From assembly GCF_024347075.1 (NCBI RefSeq), contig NZ_AP024900.1, positions 1,860,001-1,924,000 of the forward strand: a DNA stretch of 64,000 nt, in the 5' to 3' direction. The DNA comes from Vibrio rarus (lineage in GTDB: Bacteria; Pseudomonadota; Gammaproteobacteria; Enterobacterales; Vibrionaceae). The stretch's first letter is position 1; each line of letters starts with the position of its first letter. Under the pieces are notes generated by a model that was not told where the DNA came from, did no database searches, and saw nothing but the letters and a program-made list of their open reading frames with translations. Position numbers and translations under genes: made by a program. Of the stretch, positions 57,231-64,000 are shown piece by piece.

Positions 57231-57507
57231 ATATGCCCACAAGAAAAAAAGCAATGAGCGGTATTACTTCTTCCCTTGCTATGACCTAATAACTTCGATT
57301 TTTAGGGATAATCAAACTATTACGTCGAGATGATGAATGTCAATCTGGCGGAAGAGTGTCATTCATCCGGGCGATATACTCATTTAAACAGTCACGATTT
57401 AAATGAGTATTAGACTAAAAACTAGCTACAGTTCACGACCGAGGTCATGAGAAATAATAAGAGGGATGCAGCTAGCCTTCAGAATACTTTTGCTAGACTC
57501 GTTGCAC
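57231..57507 (-). other. Long 3' untranslated region with an internal palindrome
   Basis: No gene is seen. ATACTCATTTAAA and TTTAAATGAGTAT (57376-57410) form a 13-bp stem with a 9-base loop. Between the operon's last stop and its strong terminator this stretch would be a 3' UTR; it could also encode a small RNA. Confidence 0.4.
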
Positions 57508-58491
57508 TTACGCTCGTTTTGCTTTTAGTGCTTCGTCTACAGCTACAGCAAGTGCTACTGAAGCACCTACCATTGGGTTGTTACCCATACCGATGAAGCC
57601 CATCATTGCTACGTGAGCAGGTACAGAAGAGCTACCAGCGAACTGAGCATCAGCATGCATGCGACCCATAGTATCAGTCATACCGTAAGATGCAGGACCT
57701 GCAGCTACGTTATCAGGGTGAAGAGTACGACCTGTACCGCCACCTGATGCTACAGAGAAGTATGATTTACCTTCGCGGTTGCATTCTGATTTGTAGATAC
57801 CAGCAACTGGGTGTTGGAAACGTGTAGGGTTAGTTGAGTTACCAGTGATACTAACATCAACACCAGCGCTACGCATGATAGCCACACCTTCACGTACATC
57901 ATCAGCACCGTAACAATCAATTTCGCCACGAGGACCTTGAGAGAAACGACGACGTTCTACTTCTTTTAGCTCGCCAGTATCGTAATCAAATTGAGTTCTC
58001 ACATAAGTGAAACCATTGATACGAGAGATAAGGTAAGCCGCATCTTTACCTAGACCATTAAGGATAACTTTTAATGGCGTAGTACGAGCTTTGTTTACGT
58101 TAAGTGCGATTTTGATTGCACCTTCTGCTGCTGCAAAAGATTCGTGACCAGCTAGGAATGCAAAACAGGTGCTTTTTTCGTCAAGAAGACGAGCGGCAAG
58201 TGCACCGTGACCGATACCAACTTGACGTTGATCAGCAACACTACCTGGTTTACAAGATGCTTGTAGACCTTTACCAATAGCATTAGCTGCTTCAATAGAT
58301 GATTTGCTATCTGTGAATAGAGCGTAAGCTGTACCAACAGTGTAAGCATCAACCGCACTTTCAAAAGCGATAGGTTGAGTTTCCATTACTTGTTGACGAG
58401 TATCGATACCAAATTCTTTACAATAAGCAAATGCTTCTTCTAAAGAGTTCATGTTCATTTCTGCTAGTAGAGCTTGAGTTGCGTTGTTCAT
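57508..58491 (-). CDS. GGGtGRT family protein of unknown function
   Basis: 327 residues. The name-giving motif GGGTGRT is at 250-256, inside SVASGGGTGRTLHPDNVAAG, and is followed by SYGMTDTMGRMHADAQFAGS and MGFIGMGNNPMVGASVALAV, all glycine-rich and highly conserved-looking. No transmembrane segment or known catalytic site is evident; cysteines are at 24, 80, 109, 193 and 237. Members are usually encoded next to a NifU/IscU-like scaffold, as here (17-base gap). The biochemical role is unknown. The upstream fluoride riboswitch suggests that fluoride induces it. Confidence 0.88.
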   Translation of the reverse strand: MNNATQALLAEMNMNSLEEAFAYCKEFGIDTRQQVMETQPIAFESAVDAYTVGTAYALFTDSKSSIEAANAIGKGLQASCKPGSVADQRQVGIGHGALAARLLDEKSTCFAFLAGHESFAAAEGAIKIALNVNKARTTPLKVILNGLGKDAAYLISRINGFTYVRTQFDYDTGELKEVERRRFSQGPRGEIDCYGADDVREGVAIMRSAGVDVSITGNSTNPTRFQHPVAGIYKSECNREGKSYFSVASGGGTGRTLHPDNVAAGPASYGMTDTMGRMHADAQFAGSSSVPAHVAMMGFIGMGNNPMVGASVALAVAVDEALKAKRA

Positions 58492-58508
58492 GAGTCAGTC
58501 CTCTTCGC

Positions 58509-59201
58509 TTATTGTTGACGTGGGTTGATAGTTTTAACAGCTTCATCGAAACGACCGTATTGACCGCTTGCTTGAGCCAATGCTGTTTCAGCATCAACAC
58601 CAGCATCGATAGCTTTCATCAACTTGCCTAAGTTCATGTATTGGTAACCAATCACTTCGTCATTTTCGTCAAGGCCCATTTTAGTTACATAACCTTCAGC
58701 GATTTCCATGTAACGAACGCCTTTAGCTTTAGTTGAGTAGCTAGTGCCCACTTGGCTGCGAAGAGTTTGACCTAAGTCTTCTAGTGCTTCACCAACTTCT
58801 AGACCGCCATCTGAGAATGCTGATTGAGTACGACCGTAGGTAAATTGAAGGAAGATTTCACGCATTGCTACGTTAATCGCATCACACACTAAGTCAGTGT
58901 TCATCGCTTCAAGAATCGTTTTACCAGTAAGAATTTCTGATGCCATAGCTGCAGATTGAGTCATACCAGAGCAGCCGATAGTTTCGATTAGAACTTCTTC
59001 AATGATGCCTTCTTTAACGTTAAGAGTCAGTTTTGCAGCACCTTGTTGAGGCGCACAACCGCCCACACCGTGGCTTAAACCAGAGATAGCAATAACGTCT
59101 TTAGGGTTAATCATGCGGCCTTCTACTGGGATTGGAGAAGAAGCGTGTAGGTCACCGCGTTGAATTGGACACATTGATTGAATTTCGTTTGTGTAATGCA
59201 T
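58509..59201 (-). CDS. IscU/NifU-like iron-sulfur cluster assembly scaffold protein
   Basis: 230 residues from ATG 59201 with a GAGCGGAA site 8 bases upstream; a longer frame runs into the leader. The IscU-like fold is shown by GLSHGVGGCAPQQGAAKLTL, ETIGCSGMTQSAAMASEILT and TDLVCDAINVAMREIFLQFT, placing cysteines at 49, 77 and 106 like the three cluster ligands of IscU. Residues 1-35 and the C-terminal 110 residues are extra relative to IscU. It is co-transcribed with the GGGtGRT gene. No cysteine desulfurase lies nearby, so its sulfur source must come from elsewhere. Confidence 0.82.
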   Translation of the reverse strand: MHYTNEIQSMCPIQRGDLHASSPIPVEGRMINPKDVIAISGLSHGVGGCAPQQGAAKLTLNVKEGIIEEVLIETIGCSGMTQSAAMASEILTGKTILEAMNTDLVCDAINVAMREIFLQFTYGRTQSAFSDGGLEVGEALEDLGQTLRSQVGTSYSTKAKGVRYMEIAEGYVTKMGLDENDEVIGYQYMNLGKLMKAIDAGVDAETALAQASGQYGRFDEAVKTINPRQQ

Positions 59202-59352
59202 AGTGTTTTCCGCTCTAACAAATGAATTAAGTTCGAGAAAACAGTGTTGGGAATCATTGGGGCGAAATAATATAAAACACCCCACTAAACCGAGTGCCAA
59301 CATAGGCACAAGTTACAATTATCCTAAGATAATCAACACTGCTTTCGATTTT
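59202..59352 (-). promoter_or_regulatory. Expression platform/leader of the fluoride-responsive operon
   Basis: CAGTGTTG and CAACACTG (59334-59341 and 59242-59249) can close a long outer helix around smaller hairpins (ATTATC/GATAAT, GTGCC/GGCAC, GGGG/CCCC). The outer helix is followed on the minus strand by TTTTCTC. It may be a weak terminator or an mRNA structure near the ribosome site. Confidence 0.5.
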
Positions 59353-59407
59353 AGTAGGAGTCATCAGCCAAGAGTTTGGCGGTTAAATAGGTGGAACTCC
59401 ATCACCT
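59353..59407 (-). ncRNA. Fluoride riboswitch (crcB motif) aptamer
   Basis: On the minus strand the aptamer reads AGGTGATGGAGTTCCACCT, then ATTTAACCGCC, AAACTCTT, GGCTGATGACTCCTACT. All helices of the known crcB motif form: P1 AGGTG/CACCT (59403-59407 with 59389-59393), P3 GCCAA/TTGGC (59376-59380 with 59367-59371) and the pseudoknot GGAGT/ACTCC (59396-59400 with 5957-61 of the 59.3 kb block, i.e. 59357-59361). The conserved GATG and CTGATG strings are in place. It lies 151 bases upstream of the NifU-like start, on the same strand. The switch mechanism is unclear; no compact terminator follows. Confidence 0.9.
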
Positions 59408-59557
59408 GTTTGATTAGGTTAGGCTTATGCAAAAGGGAAGACAATGTATACCTACGCAACCTAACTTTACAGATATGGGATAAGATTCACACTAAAGTTT
59501 GCGATAGAACAAACAAATTCTTAAACTATATAAATATCAAATACCTAGTGACAAGAG

Positions 59558-60580
59558 TTAGGGCAAATCGTCATTTAAAGACAGGTCTCGCGCTCTTAGG
59601 GTAACGGTCACTAATCCATGATCACTGGCCATGCGGTCTATGGCATAGATGGGGTTAACCAAATGCGCATCTGCGACTTGGTAATCACTGACCTCATACA
59701 AACAAGCGGCACTATTGCGATCAAACTCTTCGGACAGCAACACATAGTCAAGAACACTGCCTTTGGCCCCATAATAATGAGTAGCAATAAACGGCGTCGC
59801 TTCCACCATTAAGGTTTTGGCGTCTTGTAAGGGGCTAGGTACGCCTTGAGCCTCTTCTATAAAACAACAAAATTCAGCGCTGTGCAAGGTTCGATTAAAG
59901 TCCCCTACCAATAATTGCGGATAACCCAACTGGCTTTTTCGTTGGGCTAAAAACGCACTCACAAAGCGTGCTTCTAAACCTCGTTGCATGGTTGAACGCC
60001 AACGCTCCACGGACATTAATGTATCGCTCCGTTGTGAAAGCTCCATTGGCCGTTGAGACTTAAAGTGCACCACCACCACATCTATTTTGCCTAAATAGGG
60101 AAGCTCTACTACCGCATGTATAGGTGTTCGGCTAAAAGCAAAATCCAATTCGTTAACGGCCTGAGACTCTCCTTGCACTGCTGTCACAGATAATAATGGG
60201 TAACGGGAAGCAATCCCCACCACGGGCTCGGAATGGATAAAATCGTCTTTGATAACAGGCGTATCCACACAGGCAAAGTAGTTATAGCCTAATGTTTTTA
60301 ACTGTTGCTGCAATTCATCAGGGCTAAAGATTTCTTGAAAACCGATGATATCTGCATCACTGCGCTCTATTTGTCGTGACAACCACTGCTGTTTATCTTG
60401 CCACTGCTGCCTAGTATAAATATTTTCAAACTCATAATAGGCTCCTGGGGGGGCCAGATAATTAAATAGATTGAAGGTACTGATCTTAAATTGATGCGCT
60501 AACAAAAGGGTCACATCCCTATCTACGGCTATATGCTCGTGTCCAAGATAACTCAAGTTACTGGTTTCAGCGAGTTTCAT
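59558..60580 (-). CDS. Endonuclease/exonuclease/phosphatase family protein
   Basis: 340 residues from ATG 60580; a longer frame would overlap the divergent tas gene. The metal-dependent EEP fold shows FNLFNYLAPPG near the start, GFQEIFSPDELQ (catalytic Glu), VVVHFKSQRP, VGDFNRTLHS (Asp and Asn) and MASDHGLVTVTL (Asp-His). No signal peptide is seen. Substrates in this superfamily range from DNA to phospholipids, so no precise role is claimed. Confidence 0.85.
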   Translation of the reverse strand: MKLAETSNLSYLGHEHIAVDRDVTLLLAHQFKISTFNLFNYLAPPGAYYEFENIYTRQQWQDKQQWLSRQIERSDADIIGFQEIFSPDELQQQLKTLGYNYFACVDTPVIKDDFIHSEPVVGIASRYPLLSVTAVQGESQAVNELDFAFSRTPIHAVVELPYLGKIDVVVVHFKSQRPMELSQRSDTLMSVERWRSTMQRGLEARFVSAFLAQRKSQLGYPQLLVGDFNRTLHSAEFCCFIEEAQGVPSPLQDAKTLMVEATPFIATHYYGAKGSVLDYVLLSEEFDRNSAACLYEVSDYQVADAHLVNPIYAIDRMASDHGLVTVTLRARDLSLNDDLP

Positions 60581-60622
60581 GGAGTATCTTAAAGCAATAT
60601 TTAGGCTCAAGGAGAACCCAAT

Positions 60623-61675
60623 ATGAAGTACGCCAAACTTGGCAATAGTGGACTTCAAGTATCACGTGTCTGTCTAGGCAGTATGACTTGGGGGGTGCAA
60701 AACACTCAGCAAGATGCGGATCAACAAATTCATTATGCCTTAGAACATGGGGTAAATTTCATCGATACCGCAGAAATGTATGCCATTCCTGCCACCCCTG
60801 ATACCTATGGCAAAACAGAACAAATTATTGGTCACTGGATCTCAGCCAATGCCCATAAACGCCAAGATGTGATTATTGCGAGTAAAATTGCCGGTCCAGG
60901 TATGCACTGGGTCAGAGATGGACAACCCATCACAGGTGAAGCTGTGATTAAGTCAGTAGAGGACTCTCTCACCCGTTTGCAAACGGATTATATTGACCTC
61001 TACCAACTGCATTGGCCAAATCGAGTGTCTCCCCATTTTGGTAAGCAGTGGCCCAATACATTTACCTTTGATGAGGTGGATGTAAGCGCCCATCGCGCAC
61101 AAATGCTGGAAATTTTGCAAGCCCTTAACGAATGTATTGTGGCAGGTAAAATTCGCCACTGTGGCTTGTCTGATGAAACCCCTTGGGGGATCAGCACTTA
61201 TTTAGAGTTGGCGCAGAAGCACAGCTTGCCAAAAATGGTGTCAATCCAAAATGAGTTTAGCCTCCTTTGTCAAAAAGACTGGCCTTATCTTATTGAGCAC
61301 TGTCACCACAATGATGTGGCTTACCTGCCATGGTCTCCTCTTGCCACTGGGTTGCTTACTGGTAAATACGCCAATAATGCACGCCCGCAAGGCACTCGCT
61401 GGAGTTTAATGCAACCTAAGAGCATTTATAGAAACACGGAGTTTTCCCAGAGTGCGGCGGCGCAATACTGCGAAATTGCCCAACAAATTGGCATCACTCC
61501 AGCGCAATTGGCACTGGCATGGTGTAACCAAGTACAAGGCGTCACCTCAACCATTATTGGTGCCACCCACTTACATCAGTTACAAGAAAATATCGCCGCT
61601 TTTGATATTGAGCTCGACGAGCAAACCTTGCAGCGCATCAATAAGGTCACCCAACAATTCCCGGCGCCTTATTAA
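60623..61675 (+). CDS. tas: Aldo/keto reductase Tas
   Basis: 350 residues. The (alpha/beta)8 aldo-keto reductase has FIDTAEMYAIPATPDTYGKT (catalytic Asp and Tyr), the IIASKIAGPG lysine, and YQLHWPNR. The LGSMTWGVQNTQQDADQQIH start and the insertion MHWVRDGQPITGEAVIKS are typical of Tas. It is NADPH-dependent; Tas in E. coli was found as a suppressor of starvation-associated mutation, and its physiological substrate is unknown. AAGGAG precedes the start. Confidence 0.9.
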   Translation: MKYAKLGNSGLQVSRVCLGSMTWGVQNTQQDADQQIHYALEHGVNFIDTAEMYAIPATPDTYGKTEQIIGHWISANAHKRQDVIIASKIAGPGMHWVRDGQPITGEAVIKSVEDSLTRLQTDYIDLYQLHWPNRVSPHFGKQWPNTFTFDEVDVSAHRAQMLEILQALNECIVAGKIRHCGLSDETPWGISTYLELAQKHSLPKMVSIQNEFSLLCQKDWPYLIEHCHHNDVAYLPWSPLATGLLTGKYANNARPQGTRWSLMQPKSIYRNTEFSQSAAAQYCEIAQQIGITPAQLALAWCNQVQGVTSTIIGATHLHQLQENIAAFDIELDEQTLQRINKVTQQFPAPY

Positions 61676-61733
61676 CTATTAATATCGAGTACTGGGCTTG
61701 GCCCAGTCTATAGACTTTATCGAGTACAACGTC

Positions 61734-62642
61734 ATGAGTGTTCCATCTTTACAACAACCCACTATGCCAATGCCACCGGCAACACAAGCGCCACCAAGCT
61801 CTTCAAATCGGCTTATATTGACTATTTTGGCTATCGTATTAACGATTATCGCGCTGTTTAATTTAATAGATCAATACACCTTAGTTAAGCTTGATGACGC
61901 CATAGAGCAAGCGGCCATCGCTTTTGCTTCGGTGCGTAGTATTCACGCCATTATCTCGGTACTGCAAGGGACTGAAGTGAGCCTGCCAGTATTGACCTTT
62001 AGTGTAGGCGAAGTCCTATCACCGGCCACCGACATACTGCAATCCACATCGGGAGTATTAACCACTGCCCTCGCCTCACTGGGATTGCAACGTATTTTAT
62101 TAGAAGTGTTTACTGCCAAATTGGTGAATATCACCATTGCCATAAGTGCTCTCGCCTACATAGGAACCCTATGGTATCAGCCAGTCACTAATTTGCGTCG
62201 CTACGCACAGCCGCTGTTTTTTATCCTTTGTTTCACTCGCTTTTTACTGGTCGGTACCTTACTGCTCAATAGCGTTGTTGATACCTTATTCCTCAATGAG
62301 CAAACCGAGCAAATCACCCAACAAACGGATTTAATTGCCACCGATTTTCACCAGTTACATCAAGAGTTGTTAAGTGAAAAAGGAGAGGATAATACCAACG
62401 ATGATAGCTTTTTAGGCAGCGTGAAACAGGCTTTGCATACTGTCACCGATGGCTATAATGACGCCAAACAAGAAATACAGAAAAACCTCGAACAATTACA
62501 AAGTAAAACGGAAACTTTAGTGGTCAATCTGCTGACATTGATTGCCATGTTTGTGCTAAAAACCATTTTGATCCCCATCGGCTTTTTACTGTTACTTAAA
62601 AACCTATACTGGCGACTGATTAATCGACTGCCAACCATTTAA
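61734..62642 (+). CDS. Hypothetical membrane protein
   Basis: 302 residues from ATG 61734 (MSVPSLQQPTMPMPPATQAP); an upstream TTG is less likely. A Pro-rich cytoplasmic start is followed by one hydrophobic helix (about 30-52), a long external part, a second and third membrane pair (about 130-180) and a C-terminal helix (about 265-290). A charged, probably coiled-coil stretch lies near 200-255 (EQTEQITQQTDLIATDFHQL). I do not know the family. Confidence 0.65.
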   Translation: MSVPSLQQPTMPMPPATQAPPSSSNRLILTILAIVLTIIALFNLIDQYTLVKLDDAIEQAAIAFASVRSIHAIISVLQGTEVSLPVLTFSVGEVLSPATDILQSTSGVLTTALASLGLQRILLEVFTAKLVNITIAISALAYIGTLWYQPVTNLRRYAQPLFFILCFTRFLLVGTLLLNSVVDTLFLNEQTEQITQQTDLIATDFHQLHQELLSEKGEDNTNDDSFLGSVKQALHTVTDGYNDAKQEIQKNLEQLQSKTETLVVNLLTLIAMFVLKTILIPIGFLLLLKNLYWRLINRLPTI

Positions 62643-62687
62643 CTATTAACACTGCTTGGGTCTATCCCTAGCAGTGTTAAACGTAAG

Positions 62688-63566
62688 TTAACCTGCAACA
62701 TCAGAAGCCACAGCGACTTTGCTCGATTGCCTGCGCCAGCGGATGGGCATTAAAGGCACCACAATCATCGCAATCCCCATCACAGTTAATGCGTCTGGGA
62801 TCTCATCAAACCACAAAATACCAAATAGGGTCACAAACACTAAACCGGAATATTCAGCCAGCGCAATTTGACTAGCCGGTGCTTTTTTATAAGCGATAAC
62901 CACTAAAGCGTGATAATTCAATACAAATATATTAATTGCGGCAATCCAAAACAGGTGATGCCATTGAATGCTTGCCCAAGACGGTAAAGCTAATAATAAT
63001 GCTCCGGGAATGGTCAGTACTGTCGTCCAAAATAAGGTCGATATTACCGACTGCGCTGGAGGAAGGCGCTTAATTAATATATTACCCACCGCCATTGCCA
63101 GTGCACTACCTAGGGCGATAATCGCAGCCCAATGAAAATGCTCTGGCCTTAATACCACTAGCACTCCGATAAAACCGATAGCGGTGGCCAATACCTTTTT
63201 GGTGGCCGGCCTCTCTTTTAAAAACAACATCGACAGCGGCAACATTAGCAAAGGGGCTACATAAAACATGGCATTGGCAGTCGCTAAAGTTAAATGGGTA
63301 ATGGCAACCATAGCGCAACCACTGCCAATAAGAATGAACTGAGCGCGCCAAAAGTTGACTTTCCCACAACCGAGCATTCGCTGTTGTTTAGGCAGTTTTA
63401 ACCACAAAGGGCCAATAATCAGTAAGCTCATCATTTGACGAATAAACACATACTGAAAAGTGGGCACTTCCCCATTGAGCACTTTCAAAGAGACGTCAGA
63501 GAGGGAGGCTAAGAAATTAGCTAAAACTAACAGTAGAATTGCCTGAGTAACCGTTTGAATGCGCAT
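62688..63566 (-). CDS. EamA/DMT family transporter
   Basis: 292 residues with ten hydrophobic segments in two EamA repeats (about 5-140 and 148-280). LANFLASLSDVSLKVLNGEV begins the first, and AEYSGLVFVTLFGILWFDEI then PDALTVMGIAMIV ends the second. It exports or exchanges small metabolites; the substrate cannot be predicted. It is monocistronic, divergent from rlmF. Confidence 0.88.
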   Translation of the reverse strand: MRIQTVTQAILLLVLANFLASLSDVSLKVLNGEVPTFQYVFIRQMMSLLIIGPLWLKLPKQQRMLGCGKVNFWRAQFILIGSGCAMVAITHLTLATANAMFYVAPLLMLPLSMLFLKERPATKKVLATAIGFIGVLVVLRPEHFHWAAIIALGSALAMAVGNILIKRLPPAQSVISTLFWTTVLTIPGALLLALPSWASIQWHHLFWIAAINIFVLNYHALVVIAYKKAPASQIALAEYSGLVFVTLFGILWFDEIPDALTVMGIAMIVVPLMPIRWRRQSSKVAVASDVAG

Positions 63567-63721
63567 AGTGGCCTAAAAAAGAGTGATAAACAAAAGACGC
63601 GCGAAGATAGCAGTCTTTTGTCAAGAAAGCCAATTTGTATGACAAGTGTCGCGTATAGCAATCACAACAAAAGCCCCTTACTTTACCCATGGGCTATGAT
63701 AAAGTGCGCGCATAGATAGCC

Positions 63722-64000
63722 ATGAGACGAATCCTGAGTAGCGAACGCCCGATGAATAGCAAACGCCCCATAAAAAATAGCCAACAGACGCCAAAGAAAC
63801 CCGTTAAAAGTGGTCTTCATCCTCGTAACAAACATCATGGTCGCTACAATATCGACGCGTTAGTTAAAGCGTTACCTGCACTGAAAAGCAAAATCATTCT
63901 TAACCCTAAGGGTGAAAAAACCATCAATTTTAGCGATGCTGATGCGGTGCTAACGCTTAATAAAGCCTTGTTAAGTCACCATTATCAAGTGCGTATTTGG
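63722..64000 (+). CDS. rlmF: 23S rRNA (adenine(1618)-N6)-methyltransferase RlmF (3' end cut by window edge)
   Basis: The frame is open from ATG 63722 (alternative ATG 63752) to the edge. The basic start is followed by GLHPRNKHHGRYNIDALVKA and INFSDADAVLTLNKALLSHH, the conserved N-terminal block of RlmF/YbiN. The SAM-binding domain is beyond the window. Neither ATG has a clear ribosome site. Confidence 0.85.
   Translation, partial: MRRILSSERPMNSKRPIKNSQQTPKKPVKSGLHPRNKHHGRYNIDALVKALPALKSKIILNPKGEKTINFSDADAVLTLNKALLSHHYQVRIW

Noticed and set aside
59203..59604. 133-codon plus-strand frame across the riboswitch
   Set aside because: It is antisense to a structured RNA leader, lacks a ribosome site and shows no protein-like features.
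1..64000. CRISPR arrays, rRNA operons, intact insertion sequences or prophages
   Set aside because: None was seen. The only repeats found are the three MITE-like copies and local palindromes.

Overview
The window looks like a chromosomal segment of a marine gammaproteobacterium of the family Vibrionaceae, most likely Vibrio or a close relative. The reasons are the moderately AT-rich sequence, the block rne / rluC-maf-yceD-rpmF-plsX-fabH-fabD-fabG-acpP-fabF-pabC-mltG-tmk-holB-tatD followed by ptsG, and the cluster metG / apbC / udk / asmA. This is inferred from gene order and protein sequences only.

Layout. 1-7447 is a minus-strand tad/flp pilus operon that reads flp, tadV, cpaB, secretin, CpaD-like lipoprotein, tadZ, tadA, tadB, tadC and runs off the left edge. 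Beside it lies a broken second Flp pilin gene. 8-12.5 kb is a decayed accessory segment ending at the 3' end of a tRNA-Arg(CCT): a type I restriction HsdR remnant lacking its N-terminal half, a small HTH fragment, an intact orphan lipoprotein and the tail of a PL7 alginate lyase. 12.9-25.2 kb is mainly core metabolism (yhgN, nemA, btuR, racemase, asmA, udk, apbC, metG, mlc). 25.3-30 kb holds a patatin, a candidate 29-residue membrane protein, two small outer-membrane proteins and a two-gene MetP/MetS sodium symporter. 30.3-48.3 kb is ptsG, the DNA replication/fatty-acid/ribosomal operon and rne. 48.7-54.7 kb holds a SulP transporter and an accessory stretch with three TetR genes (one dead) and conspicuous palindromic operators. 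54.9-64 kb has a MATE exporter, argO, a NifU-like/GGGtGRT pair, a phosphatase-fold protein, tas, two membrane proteins and the start of rlmF.

Most interesting point. The NifU-like scaffold gene and the GGGtGRT gene (58509-59201 and 57508-58491) form a two-gene operon of unknown function. Upstream of it, on the same strand, I find a complete fluoride riboswitch aptamer at 59353-59407: P1, P3 and the pseudoknot all pair. No recognisable fluoride channel gene (crcB/fluc or eriC-F) is in the window. This suggests that the pair is a fluoride-responsive Fe-S or metal-cluster system. The operon ends in a 277-nt 3' untranslated stretch and a very strong terminator.

Other structure of note: a dispersed MITE-like repeat present three times (about 30.1, 48.4 and 56.4 kb) with imperfect terminal inverted repeats, and several stem-loops inside the fatty-acid operon that probably tune expression of individual genes.
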